From Sabethes cyaneus (taxonomy: Eukaryota > Arthropoda > Insecta > Diptera > Culicidae): 64,000 nt of DNA. Below are positions 32,327 to 45,602 of this stretch, in pieces. Below the pieces are notes generated by a model that was given only the letters and a program-made list of their open reading frames with translations, was not told the origin of the DNA and searched no databases. Position numbers and translations under genes: made by a program. Positions within the stretch are counted from its first letter, which is position 1. Each line of letters starts with the position of its first letter. The DNA lies in contig NC_071355.1 in the NCBI RefSeq assembly GCF_943734655.1, positions 97,650,949-97,714,948 of the forward strand. Reading direction: 5' to 3'.

Positions 32327-32718
32327 ATATCGCGTTTACTGAGTTATTAAGACCTTTCGAACATACCAGTAATTTTAACAAATCGAACGGCTTCACACGA
32401 AATCTGCTTCAACCGTATATGTGCATTGTTTGCAGAAGATTAATGATAAATCATGTATAAAACCAACTACATCACGTCGCATACATCAGCACGTCATCGA
32501 ACGAACATAGAACGTCAATTAACAAACTTAATCTCTCGTATTGCGCTATCAGTGAACAACCAGAATTGAATATAAGCACAAAATTAGTTCTATAAAATTG
32601 TCGAGCCAGCACTGTTCGCATCGATTAGCACGACATATTTCGAAAAATCTCCTTCATCAGTTATCCATGAGCCCGCGAGAACCCATGGATTCCCACCAAC
32701 TAGGCCGGAGCATGAATG

Positions 32719-32724
32719 AATAAA
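32719..32724 (+). terminator. candidate polyadenylation signal AATAAA for the deubiquitinase gene
   Basis: This is the first AATAAA after the stop, about 390 nt downstream. Others follow near 32948 and 32964. Confidence 0.4.
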
Positions 32725-33743
32725 GCACAGTAGTGATTTTAAAAAGAGCTAAAATTATGATGCACTAGTACTTTATCAATTTGAAAAATTGCATAAATAC
32801 CAAGCCAGGATTGATACAATCTACAAAATCAAGTGGCTCTGTTATGTTTGTTAAGTTTTAAAAAATTTAATAGTTTTTCTTGGGATTCAACTTGGGTTTG
32901 TACATATTTCCATTTCATTAATTTTTAGGTAAGTTGTCTTTACGCAAGAATAAAATGAAAACAAATAAAATATCGTTTAATTTGAACTCATTGCCATTGA
33001 TTTACGCTTTGCTATTATGTATTGTTTACTATCACTGTCCTTCTTGTGCTTATTAAAAAGAAATAAATCAAATAATCAAGTATATTTTATTAACGATGTT
33101 ACGTTAATATGAATCGTAATGCAAACGTTGCAATTCTTTACGTGTTCTTTTGTTTCAGTTAATATCTATCCAATCTCAAAATCTCGTTTTGGCTCCAGCT
33201 CGTTCTTTCCTTTTTGTACATTTATTATAGTCAACACTCAACAGATAAAATATAATCCTAATGACAAATGTCTAATTAAAACATATCCCAGTAAACCACT
33301 TGGTTTGTATATCTCGATTGCAACTGAGAAACACGACATCATATCTGAACGAAAAAGTTATATTTCACGTCAGATAAGAGCATATATGTCCCAAAGTGGA
33401 GGCAATATACGTGCGAAAATTTTGACGATTATTTTTAATTATATCTTGCATTTTATACAGCGGTTTTTATAACACGCAACTTAATACTCCTGAATGTATG
33501 AGATATAACTAAATATTGCAATCATCTATACTGCTTTATCATTTACAGTCATGAGTTGTATATGAGGACACGCACGACTGCAAAACAACTTATTGTTCAC
33601 TTTGTTTTGACATACTCTAATCATTTTAAATTGACATGAAAACGATTTAATGTGAACTTTCTATTACGATCTTTTTTTATCTGGGATATGAACTAACCTA
33701 GCACAAAAATCTTTGAAAACAAATATTAAAAACCCGGCACATA
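32725..33743. other. no recognisable feature
   Basis: AT-rich. An ORF of 117 codons (33119-33472) has no motif or coding bias that I can see. Confidence 0.4.
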
Positions 33744-34440
33744 CTAAGCACTGGTTCGTGTAACCCATATTGCATATCTAGTATTGCTATCTAGGCGACT
33801 AAGCAATTCAGGACAATCGATATTTCCATGAAGGAGATCGCCGACGAAACACGCCTTAGCCACATTGCGCCTTTCTTCCAGCGGTTCTAAATTAATCAGC
33901 TTGCAACGACTTTCGTAACTCGGCAGGTTACGTAGGTCACGCCAGCGTAGGTGTCGCAGAGCAAACCTAATAAATTTCCGCTGAACTGCTTCAATCCGAT
34001 GAATTGCATTTTGGTAAAAATGTGACCAAACAATGGAGGAGTATTCCAGCATAGGACGAACCAGCGAGCAATAAAGAGATTTTAAGCAATATACATCCTT
34101 GAAGCTTTTAGCAAAGCGGAACAGAAATCCTAGTTGTGAGGAAGCCCTGGATACAACGAAAGAAATGTGGTTCTTGAACGTTAGTTTCGAGTCAAGCAAG
34201 ACTCCCAAGTCTTTAACAGTTGTTTCGCGTTTTAGGAGCGTCTCACAAAGGGCGTAATCGTGCAGATACATGTTATGTTTGCGACCGAAGGAAATGACCG
34301 AAGGACATATTTAGTGACATCTTGTTGATTCGGCACCATTTGTCAAAGGTCTCTAGATCCTGTTGCAAGAGATGGGCGTCATTGGGGCTTTTTACTGTAC
34401 AGTACATTTTCAAATCGTCAGCATAGGATAATCTCGTAGT
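33744..34440 (-). pseudogene. LINE ORF2 C-terminal fragment, truncated at both ends
   Basis: The minus-strand frame 34271-33744 gives KDLGVLLDSKLTFKNHISFV and RHLRWRDLRNLPSYESRC, matching the C-terminal half of the reverse transcriptase ORF at 49876-51590. Upstream, in other frames (to about 34435), it continues through SYADDLKMY and SVISFGRKHNMY. At least one frameshift lies near 34270-34310. It is a dead relic. Confidence 0.85.
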
Positions 34441-34477
34441 CGTTCTTATTTATTTCTTTGTTAAACATAAGCAGACT

Positions 34478-34628
34478 CATACAATACAGGGGTCAGTCCC
34501 GGCGTAGTGGTTAGCATTCACGCCTCTCACGCCGAGGACCCGGGTTCAATCCCAACCCCGCAGAAGTCACGAATGACCCAAAACTGGTTAAAGTGACTAT
34601 ATTCTAAATAAAAAAAACATGCAATACA
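34478..34628 (+). mobile_element. tRNA-derived SINE (34489-34617) with 11-bp target duplication
   Basis: The head contains a pol III A box (GCGTAGTGGTTAGCATTC) and a B box (GGGTTCAATCCC) in tRNA-like spacing. A 40-bp body and an A-rich tail (AAATAAAAAAAA) follow. The flanks CATACAATACA (34478-34488) and CATGCAATACA (34618-34628) are a target duplication with one mismatch. The design fits the Feilai-type tRNA SINEs of mosquitoes. Confidence 0.85.
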
Positions 34629-34639
34629 ATGATGCTACA

Positions 34640-35632
34640 ATATTTTCTTTTATAGTACCGTGCAGGAGTAGTAGTAGTAGGGGAAAGCCACCATCATTTC
34701 AAGGATTTGCCAATGTATGTGGGTAGAATTACAGTAGATCCAAATTTGATTATCAAATGAATTTCACACTAATGCTGTTACAGAAATGCCAAAAGGGATT
34801 GGGCGGACCCACGAGCAGAGGCACTTGTGCGCATTTCGGGGTTATAAGAGTCGCCTTCCAGCATTAGGATCCTTCCATGTAATAATAAATTTCGCTGTAC
34901 CAACTTTAACCCACGTGATGATTTGTTTATTTTGAATTGAAAAGTGCCATATTTGCTTCAGACCTTAAGGGTTCAGGTTGGCAATCCACTCCATCATCCA
35001 GCCTTCCACATTTATGATATCAATAATAATACAATTAATAATATGATATTAAGATGAAATGTGGTATAGGGTAACCAACATATTTTGGACCCCATCAGCA
35101 GCTGTACATAATTTGGACACTTGCATTTGATTTTGCTGTAAGTGTCCAGATTATGTACAGCTGCTGAGCGGGTCCAAAATACGTTGGTTACCCTATATGG
35201 GTAAAAATAGAACAATCTCACCAGCAGTCCTTCGAATGGAATAGAGTAGCGTCCTTTGAGGTTACATAAGTGCTTGTAATAGTTAATTTAATTTTTCATT
35301 CTGGTTTCCATGTGCAGTATTAAGACTCGTTTTGACCAAAGCTTTTACTATATAGCAGGAGATGATTCATAAGCTAAAATGAAAAAAATAATTAAAATAA
35401 CTTATTAGCTAGGCCGTGTGGCTCCGCCGTCTGCCCAAAACCGCGGTTTTGAGATCAGGCAGCCGGGAACCAAACAGCATCGCACCTCCTAGCTTGGTTA
35501 CTCAATTGAGCATTACCAGGTATGGTCACGTGGATGCGCTAGGTAGGGGCTTGGGATGTCTAGAGCTATATTGGACGCTCCTCATTTGCCTTTCCCATTT
35601 CATACCCATATTTTCTTTTATAGTACCGTGCA
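34640..35632 (-). mobile_element. internally deleted LINE-like element (34665-35607), 25-bp target duplication
   Basis: An identical 25-bp direct repeat (TTTTCTTTTATAGTACCG within it) flanks the unit at 34640-34664 and 35608-35632. Just inside the left repeat are four TAG units and the same 3' end as copy A (34680-34877), giving a minus-strand element with a (CTA) tail. The far end (35404-35607) would be its 5' end, including a GC-rich palindromic stretch AAAACCGCGGTTTT. No ORF survives, so the middle is deleted or replaced. A MITE sits at 35065-35197. Confidence 0.65.
35065..35197. mobile_element. foldback MITE, TATAGGGTAACCAAC type
   Basis: The 133-bp unit is nearly a full palindrome: TATAGGGTAACCAACATATT at the left, complement at the right, with about 54-bp arms. 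Diverged halves of the same family bound 51648-52350. Confidence 0.8.
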
Positions 35633-35762
35633 AGCACCATATTCAAAACAGTTCCTAATTCTGAACAGTTGCAAATTTTTCTTAAATATTGACAGAACTC
35701 TAGCTATTTAAACCATTTTAATAATATCAGATCATCAGAAATCAGAAATCATCAGATTATAT

Positions 35763-36945
<1,183 letters not shown>

Positions 36946-37355
36946 GGCACTAAAAGTTAAGCATGCGAACGCCAGACCGCTGCAGCAACATCAAGAACAA
37001 AAACAACGAATTTCCACGAGATATGGGAGGACCACAGTGCACAGCAGCCACTGGTCTGCATGGACATGGTATGTTAATCGCATAAGGCAAGTTCTTTGAC
37101 GATTTTGAAAAAAAAACATGCATTAAGTATACAACCGAATCATCGAGTTTTAAATATTTTAGCAACATTTTGCGTCACATTCAAGTACCTATGTACATTA
37201 AATATTTTATATAAGCTATATATACCTACTCTCATTATTCAATTATTTGATTAACTATTAACTATTTTACCTCCTTACAGCAAACCACATGTCCTCTACT
37301 CTATTATTCCATTTTCTATCTCCAGCTATCCGCAGTTTTATGTATCTGAAGCTAT
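36946..37355. other. no recognisable feature
   Basis: The stretch between the triplet array and the next inverted-repeat element shows nothing I can name. Confidence 0.4.
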
Positions 37356-37807
37356 CCGAGCAGGAGCGAAGAGCAAATTTATTTTAAACAGTGTTATGGA
37401 AATCGAATAACTCATATCAAAATTTGATCTTGTCTTAGCTGACATAGTTGGTAAAATAACAAAAAATAATACCAAAATGTTGTTCCTTTAATGCCAAAAG
37501 AATAACTACTTGTGTTATTTGAATAACAAAGCAATAACATGACTGTGTTCAGAGTTTGAAATAACATATTTTAGTATTATTAAGGTATTGAATAACAAAT
37601 GTAGTAGCAGATGACATATTAAAAAATTGTTTTATAAAATATTTATAATTTAAAATCCCTTTAATCAATAAAATTTTTTTTATGAAATATATCGAATGTC
37701 ATTTTAAGATCACAATAAGATATAGCATAGCATAGTTTAACCGCCCGTGAGTTGCCCGCGATTGATCTAGATCAGCTGAGATTGCACAAAGGACCTTCAG
37801 AACGATG

Positions 37808-38510
37808 CTTGGGAGCAGGGCTTCGACCGATCCTTTTTTTCTACCGCAGTCACACCAACGCGCATTCAAGTTCACACCGTCCGTTTAGAGGTGGAATACG
37901 AATGCTATGCATAACACAACTGGTATTTTGCTCAGTCAAACGCCGACTGCACGCTGCAGAACGAACGGCTTCTAAAACTTTTTGACATTTTCGTTTCGAT
38001 CAAGTTGCCTTTACCGTTTGGAGCAGCGAATGACTGCAAAACAGTCAAATGACTGGCAATCACCACGCTACGAAAAGCAACCGCACAATCGTATGATTCA
38101 ATACTACAAAAAAAAACCACTACATGTGCATGGAAGAAGTCGGTCGGACTCCGTCCAATACAAACGAATATTTTGCTTGCGTCGGACCGACGTCTGGGTG
38201 ACAAACTTTTACTGTGAGCAGCCGATTTGGAGACAAAAAGAGAAACGAAAAAATACGTCACCGTATGCTTCCAGTCAGTTTGCAGTTTATATTCTCAAAG
38301 TGCAAAGCAAAACGGGAGATCGACTGCTTTTGCTTTTGCTTTTGCTGAGATGCCGCATGAATTGTACGACGGCAGCAGCGCAAGCGGCAGATTGACTGGA
38401 TTAAAAAAACGGTCAAATGATCGTTCAAAAATCGGAGTTTGAATGCGGAAAGTTCGCATTCACGGCAGTCACATTCAACTTGCGATCCCTTTTTAAGCCC
38501 TGCTTGGAAG
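37808..38510 (+). mobile_element. hAT-type MITE, copy 1 (37816-38502)
   Basis: The 687-bp unit has short terminal repeats CAGGGCTT / AAGCCCTG. The flanks CTTGGGAG (37808-37815) and CTTGGAAG (38503-38510) form an 8-bp duplication with one mismatch. A near-identical copy lies inverted at 56138-56821. A GCTTTT tandem run near 38325-38345 is longer here than in the other copy. Open frames inside are not transposase. Confidence 0.88.
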
Positions 38511-38830
38511 TAGCAGATCATTCTCAGTGTGCATTTTCTGGTGATCTAATTCTTTGTGATGATCAATAGCAAAGCTGGCCACGCCCATGCAGGTCAATTT
38601 GGGAGGGAAAGGAATGTTAGTCCGACACTTGCTGCTACTAGAGACCGAAGAATCCTCTGCATCATCCACAAGTATCAGGAAGGAGTTGTTGTTAGTAGAA
38701 AGGAATTGATCTGGATCCACCGAGGCAGGTGGTGCGATCACTGTCATTCGAGCTCGCGTACGATTTGAGGACGTTTTTGGTTACGTGGCCATTGCGAAAC
38801 AGGTTGTGGAGATCCGACATACCGATATAG
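38511..38830 (-). pseudogene. gene-like fragment inside the transposon
   Basis: On the minus strand, one frame reads MSDLHNLFRNGHVTKNVLKS and an overlapping frame continues TVIAPPASVDPDQFLSTNNN and onward with acidic and Ser-rich sequence to about 38511. Composition and length of open frame look coding, with a frameshift near 38750. I do not recognise the gene. It could be a captured host exon or part of a lost transposon ORF. Confidence 0.3.
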
Positions 38831-39863
38831 GAAAAAACTATGAGAAATTATCAGTTTACCGCACCGAAAGTTATGTGCTATCAACATATTCGATTCGTTC
38901 GAAATCGCGCGCGGTCAGTTATTAAATACCGATAGACATTTGTTGCTATGTACGAAAGCTGTCCCGAACCAAACGGGTTTATTTTGGCAATTAAATCGAA
39001 AACATTGACTGCGCGAGATACCTTTTGGCATCCTTCGATCATAGAACTTGCTTAAAAACTCTGACTACTTTATTAGGGAGCTGTATAAAAGCTATCAAGC
39101 TTTTGATATTTGATATTTATATGATAGAAATAACGCGCGATGTTCCTAAGTAACCGATTCTACGATTAAATTACACGTTTATAAGATTTCAATAAAAGTT
39201 CCGGTTGGTGAACGCACCATTGCTAAGTGTGCTCAAATGAATTCAAAAGGGCGTCCTAAAACAACCGCTGTCGGAAAAATGTAACGAGCGAGACACGAAA
39301 GCAAACGATGCTAAATTACCATACGAAAAGATTCTCAGTATGTAAGTACCAGTTGTTTGAGACTAACCTGGATATTCGGAAATTTTCGTGTAAAGCCAGT
39401 AATTAAGAAAATTAAGATAAAAAATACAACTGTTTTCTAAATGAAATATAATGGTAATGGTACTACATAATGAACCAAAGTTTGAAATTTTATATCGAGA
39501 AATATTATACACATGCGAGATTTACGGTGGCTTGAAAACCTCGTGACAAATTTAAATTTATTATAGCTGAAATTAAAAATCAGGCACAATGAAGTGTACC
39601 AATCTAGTCCCTAAGTTGATAAGCATTTCCTCCTATCAACACTAATATGCAGAGATATAGCGCCCTGCACGCGTACATTTTAAGATCACAATAAGATATG
39701 ATAACAAAATCAGTTATTAAACTCATCTTACAATGTTTTGAATATCTACTCAATAACAAAATGTGTTATCAATGTATCTCCATATCTATTCAATAACAAA
39801 ATATAGTATTATACCTTAGTTTGATATAGTTTTGATATTATTTTGCTCTTCGCTCCTGCTCGG

Positions 39864-40455
39864 GTAGTGGGACAGGTAAGCCTGAGCTTGCTAGTGAAAG
39901 AAGCCGGTGCGCTATGCGGTCTAGTGCATATCCAAATCTTAATTCTGTTGGATATTGTTGCGCAATTAAGTCGTGTTTGTTCAGAAGACTTTGCTGATCG
40001 GATAAAATGGTGGTAGTACCAAGCGTCACGACACAAAGCTTGATAGATCACGAGAAAACTACCCTTTCTGGCTTTTATAAACTAAAATAAATCGTAATCA
40101 TACTTGCAATGTCACTTCGGATAACGGTCACGCTTGGTAGCGGCTCACCCAACATATGCGTGCATATGTTGATGGGCAGGAAGTGTTCTGCCAGGGTAAG
40201 GACTGATAAATTACAATTACAGTTACAATAAATGTGATTGAGGTACATTTTGCTACATTCAGTTTTAGTAGAAATTTGTTGCGCTAAGTGTTGAAAACAT
40301 TGATTACATTCTGAAATACTGCGACGTCATGAGCCGTCATTTTTTTTTGTATGCCAGAAGGGCATTGGGTTAAAAGGCCACTGCGACAGTCTTAATGATC
40401 GTCTTTTGTGGCAGATGAGCCGTCATTAATATTTCCACATATATTTTCGTATGCA
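39864..40455. other. no recognisable feature
   Basis: Short ORFs only. The flank of the next inverted-repeat element begins at 40456. Confidence 0.4.
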
Positions 40456-42511
40456 TATAGGGTAAGAACCCCACAATTCGCCCCCACCCCAGAATTCGCC
40501 CTCCGTTGGTATTCCCGTGATTTAACTCAATATATAGTTAAATTATAAGTTGTTAGTTTAACTTATATTCAATTTAACTCAGTTTTCAATTATTTGAATA
40601 GAATTCGTTGTGTTGTTTTATGTATTTTAATGATTTAATGTGGTTTGAAAAATAGGTATTGTATTTAAGACGCAATTTTTCCATTCTCAAGAACGAGCAG
40701 GAAAAATAAAATTGAGGAAAAGTAATGGAAAATCGTATCTCTCTGCACTTTTTTCGCATCAATTTGATTATATCTGTTTCAAATTTCATAATTGTGCTTT
40801 TGTTTTAATATTTTATCGTAATTCTGCTGAAAATAGAACATAAATGCACTGGGCGAAAACTGGGTATTGTAAATCATATGAGTTCCAAAATTCGCCCGGG
40901 TCGAATCTGTATATACTTAACCGAACTTACTGCGTGAACCAGTTTTCGCCCTCATCTATCAAATATATGCAAATATGCCACACATAAGCAAAAGCAAGTT
41001 ACAATCGATTAGTTTATTCGCTGATTTATGTTTATCAAAATGGTGAGTGAAAGTATCGAATAAATAATATTTTGATGCAGAAAGCACATCATATCTTCAT
41101 TTGAATTCATCTAACAAAAGAATTACCTGCTAAACATGGGCTAATGGGGTTTCTACCAAACGAAATGTTCCAAGTCTTTTAGCAATAATCGACATCGAAA
41201 TTGATAATAAGATTAAAACCGCACGAATTAATAAGACGCGCATAATATTCTCAAAAATCACAATTTTTCTTGTCATGAGAATAAATCTGACTATTGGAAA
41301 ATCACACGAAAAATCCGTCTACTATTTTAAAGCATCTAAGCGCAATAAAATTGTTGTCATGGATAAACTTAGAAAAGTATTTAATGTACAATGCAGACAA
41401 CAAAGAAATAATCGGGGTGATAAAATAGAATATTTCGATAATATCATGAAAACTCTAATATCTTAGCATTACAAACCCGGTCTAACCAAAAATGCTAGTT
41501 AAGAATTCCAAGTTATGTCAAAAGATATAGTTGAGTAGGTAAGATGGGTATGCTTAGTAGTTACCTGGAATATTTGATACAGTAAATCGGCATACCCATT
41601 TACAGACAGTGATTTACTAGACATTTTTTTTTCTTCATCTTTTTATTGACTATATAGCAGTTAAGCTTAGTTATTTCTTGGGGAAGAGGTTAGGTTGTGG
41701 ACTCGAGTCTCACCTTCGATTAGTCAATATATATAGCCGAATATCAAGATTTTCTAGTTCATCTAATTTTTTATTGTTCACGGCAAACATTTACTCTTTC
41801 CCAAAAAATTACTAAACAATGATATAAGTAATCATTAAGGTTATTTAAACTATTAAACTAAACATTGTACCATTCTGTAGGCACTGAATTGTATTTATTC
41901 GCCCACATATCAATAGTGAAAATGAATTCAACAAAGGACCAGAAAAAGCACCAACAGGACCATTCATTTTAAATATATTTGACGAATGTTTAAAGCCTTA
42001 TTTTACTGCAATGAAAATAAACATTTAGTAAAAACCCACCTTCTCTGTATTTTTTAATTTTACTGAATCAGGTATCAGGAGGTGATCATGATCAGTTTAT
42101 TTCAATTTAGATTTACATTTAACGAATTCCAGATACAAATTGATTGCCATATTAATCACTGAATAGACATAATCTTAACGTTAAATAATAGTAACAACAA
42201 TTCTAATAAAATAATTGAGGTTATTTGGGAAATTTGCAACAAATAACAAGTGGGCGAAATTTGGGTCACATGGGGGACGAATTTTGGATCGCTATGGGTG
42301 AAATGTGGTACTAGAGGTTCCTGCTCAAAATTGGGTATTTTGCTATCAAATTTCAATTTTCGCGATTCCGAATAGCCAAAATAGATAGAATATTAATATA
42401 TAGTCATACTTGTCTGAGTTCAGGGCTGATTTTATAATAATATGGCGATTTATTCATTTTACAGCATAAAAACCTGATAAAAGGGGCGAATTCCGGGGTC
42501 GTTACCCTATA
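40456..42511. mobile_element. 2-kb non-autonomous DNA element with TTCGCCC subterminal repeats
   Basis: TATAGGGTAAGAACCCC at 40456 pairs with its complement ending at 42511 over about 30 imperfect bases. Internally, AATTCGCCC or its complement recurs (40477, 40494, 40888, about 40948, 42252, 42485 and weaker sites). Such clusters are typical transposase-binding arrays. The flanks share TA. No transposase is seen; the 63-codon ORF at 41275 is unconvincing. Confidence 0.6.
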
Positions 42512-42528
42512 CAAGTACTTTTGACTAG

Positions 42529-42625
42529 TTAAGCATGAATAAAGGAAATGTCATTTACGTGAAAAATTAAAAGAAGTGGTCTTAAGTGGGAACTGGGAAC
42601 CCTAGGAAATCCCAGAGGCAGGCTT
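42529..42625 (-). pseudogene. LINE reverse transcriptase relic
   Basis: The minus strand reads SSHLRPLLLIFHVNDISFI, clearly the GSHLGxLLFILHVNDI segment before the YADD box of the LINE at 25100-28138. It begins just outside the right end of the 40456-42511 element. Confidence 0.75.
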
Positions 42626-43680
42626 GTTATTTCCTCACTTATTGTGCAAAAAGTGCAACTTTTTTTGTTCAACACAATGAGCAGAACTGCTTTCAGAAAT
42701 GAGAAGTAAATCCACACAATGAGAAACAGATTAAACACAATGAGAAAAACTGACGTGCAGAAAAATTTCTTAATGCGCTCTTTAGATGAGCAACTTTCGG
42801 TTTTGCTCCCGGTCCTCTCGGTAGCTACAGCAGTAAACGTGGAAACAAAACAACCGGTGCGCGTACAGCAACTATAGACTCAGAGGCGTCAAGACAATCA
42901 AAAGTCGTTATATTTTGAATCTTAGCGGAGAATTGCCTTTGTTTATAATGGGACTTTCCTGTTGGTACGCGTCAAGAAGCAAATGTATGGGAATTCAAAT
43001 GTTGCCATATCTAAATAACATTTTTCGCACTGTTGCCGTTGTGACATGCCTAACCATATGATGCAGTTGCGTTCACGGCAGCCAAACTCAACTGAATATA
43101 CTAAATGTAAGAATCATGATTCAACTGCATTAATGGATTAATATTTTTCTGATGGCAATGATCGCTACTGACAATCGTCGTTTTTTCTCAACGCACTACC
43201 CATATTAAAACTACCCGTAGTTGTCATACGTCAGCGCATCGCATCAACGTATTCAAAGTGTATTAACATTCTCCTCAATGAGTAGCACAGTGTGCGGTTG
43301 CTCATACAACTGCGTTCAGCAAGAAAGAGCACAGTTAAAATGAAACGGAGCAGAATAAATCGCGTTGAAGACTGAGCACAGTTTGAATTTTTCTCTTCTC
43401 TTTTTTTCTTCTGAGGAGGTGCCATCCCTGCCCAGAGGTCACCTAACAAAAATTTTGTTTGTTTAATAGCTCGTTCAACCTATAGCTAAATGCCAGCTAA
43501 CATGCGCTTGATAAACTGGTATACAACAAAAATGTTTGTTGGACAGAGAGAGCATTTTAAAAGCGAACAATTTATTTACGTTGCATTAAATACTGCTGAA
43601 GTCATTTTGTGAGTTGGAGTTCTATTCCAATTTTTGCTAATTGGAAGAGCAATAGTGGAACGTCTAATCAGTCAAATGCC
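42626..43680. other. no recognisable feature
   Basis: A fragment at 42882-42960 resembles pieces at 48940-49010 and 49234-49375 (an AGGCGTCAAGAC...GCGGAGA theme), so it is probably a diverged MITE. Otherwise nothing was seen. Confidence 0.35.
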
Positions 43681-43815
43681 TTATCGAAGTCCAATAAATA
43701 AATACATAACGTCTACGTGGTTGCTATTGTTCATTGCATTCAGGGTGAATAATACAAATTGCGAGAGACTTGAGGCAGTAGAGCGGCCTTTGAAAAAACC
43801 ATGTTCATCCATTTT
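43681..43815 (-). pseudogene. LINE reverse transcriptase relic
   Basis: The minus strand reads EHGFFKGRSTASSLSQFVLF then TLNAMNNSNHVDVMY, near-identical in pattern to the QHGFFKGRSTAS region of ORF2 at 25100-28138. Only this motif survives. Confidence 0.8.
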
Positions 43816-43998
43816 TATGCAGACCTCAATCGACCTTGTCGTCGTCCTCACCAGCTGATCGATCCGTCTTGCAGATTTGGTCCCTCTGTTCCTGGTGTCG
43901 GTGGGGTTGTTAAAGAAAGCCATTTTCTGTCGTCTAGCATCCTTACTGCGTGTCCGGTGCTTTATAGCCTACTGACTTTCACCAGATGTACTATAGAA

Positions 43999-44165
43999 CT
44001 ACTGGTCTAATGAGGGTTTTGTACATTGTCAAATTCGTACGGTGACGTATGCCGATCTAGAAGATCGTATCGTTTTGCCAATGGCAAAGTAGATCCGATT
44101 TCCTACTTGAATGCACCGCTGTATTCTAATAGCCGGCTGCAAAGTGTGTCGATAAAAAGGATAAT
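43999..44165. repeat. RTE-like (minus) and SINE-tail-like fragments
   Basis: At about 43999-44040 the minus strand encodes LYKTLIRPVV, an RTE-clade C-terminal motif. At 44097-44165 a piece resembling GTATTCTAATAGCCGGCTGC is shared with 51780-51850 and 62895-62950. Confidence 0.45.
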
Positions 44166-44519
44166 GTCTAAAAACGGTATAAATCCAAGGCTTTGCTTTT
44201 TTTATAAAATAAAAAGCAGCGAAAGCGCTTTTTTGGCTTTTACACTCAACAAGCGGTGTTTACACTTTACTTACTATAACTTTAATATTATTTCTCACCA
44301 ATAATAAAAATTAAATTGATATTAATTCAATATAGTAACGAAATATTTCTACTTTGTCGTTATTACACTGTAAGATTTCAATCACTTGACTAGAGTTAGC
44401 TGATTTTCGAGCTCAGCAATTTTTGAATTTTTGATTTTGGTTGAGCTAGATATGAGTTAGGCTTATCATAAGATATGGGACCTTTTTTACCAGGTTAGTA
44501 GCAAACGTTTCCTAGTTAA

Positions 44520-44600
44520 TTCAGAGCGAGCCGGCCGTAGGCAATGGCGCGTGTTCGCCAGTGACCCGCCGTCGGAAGCGCTGGCCACTGCGGCCAGCCC
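44520..44600 (+). repeat. GC-rich interspersed block, second copy
   Basis: It pairs with 14488-14580 in opposite orientation. The block is the GC peak of its neighbourhood and has no open frame of note. Confidence 0.45.
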
Positions 44601-45393
44601 GCTTTTTGCGACTTTCAAATTGAATAAGCGGCGGTCTTTTGTTTCAACATTTATAGGTTAAGTTAGAGCGAGGCTAGTTTTCAAATAAAGTTTACATAAC
44701 GATTAATAACAGCAGTTAAATTACTATTGTTGTGTGTCTTATTCCTGAGTATTCTTGGGATTTAATAAAACCAAAAGCAATGTTGCGAATCGAACGAGAA
44801 GTCAACAATGCCTACTCACACGCGAGAGAGTATGAGAAGCATAGTATTCAACGGTTACATCGCTCACGCAGTCGTAAAAGAAACAGCCGCCGTTACTGTG
44901 TGGAGACATTCTGCTACCCACACACTCGCGGACGCATAGTCTCACACCGTCTTTCTGCGTAGCTTATTCGTGAGTCGAAAAATTCATGAGCAATCAGCTG
45001 CCCGTGAAGCTAATATAGAACTGTGATACAAATTTTGCATTACTTTTTCTTTTCTTCGTCATCTTCGCCTTCGATTCTGTTCATGGACGGTAGTGCGAAC
45101 CCTCGCGAGTAATTGATTTCAGCAGCTCGGGCTTCAACGACGAACGAGAGCGACAACCGTAGCTGTTAGCTAATCACACAATCGCAAAAATTCGTTGCAG
45201 TGCATGAATAAATAAAAGCGAGGGTCCGAAAGAATGAGTACGCGTCTGTGAGGAAATTAGACCACACTAATGTGGGCTTCGCAACACCGATCCGAAAGTA
45301 AAGCTTGGGTGCTACACTCCGTACACCTTCTGTTTTTATACAACAGACTTCGCAGCCAGCCGATTCTGCAACCTTGCGGTTACGGAGCTCCTA

Positions 45394-45598
45394 ATGTTAC
45401 ATTCGGGCTTGTGTTACATCCGTGCTGGTATTACATTCGGGCTCGTGTTGTATTCAGGCTTGTGTTTCATTCGGGCTTATGTTGCATTCGGGCTATTGTT
45501 ACATTCGGGCTAGCGTTACATTCGAGCTAGTGTTATATTCGGGCTATTGTAGCATTCGGGCTAGTGTTACATTCGGGCTTGTGTTATTCGGGCTAGTG
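45394..45598. repeat. 17-bp minisatellite, about 12 units
   Basis: Units follow the pattern GTGTTACATTCGGGCTT with one to three changes each; the last is shortened. All three frames are open in places because the unit is not a multiple of three, but no protein is implied. Confidence 0.9.
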
Positions 45599-45602
45599 GT
45601 TT

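Larger units (their letters stand above)
37356..39863. mobile_element. 2.5-kb non-autonomous DNA element with repeated subterminal motifs
   Basis: CCGAGCAGGAGCGAAGAGCA at 37356 is mirrored at 39841-39863. Both flanking zones hold many ATTGAATAACAAA-like boxes (for example 37526, 37594, 39752, 39790), and a TTTTAAGATCACAATAAGAT block recurs directly at 37703 and 39679. The interior holds a nested hAT MITE and a gene-like piece. No transposase is visible. The target duplication is unclear. Confidence 0.6.

Noticed and set aside
33119..33472. ORF of 117 codons
   Set aside because: AT-rich composition without a recognisable domain, and no promoter or splice context.
34489..34560. tRNA-like sequence with good A and B boxes
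   Set aside because: It is followed by a SINE body and A-rich tail within a target duplication, so it was called a SINE.
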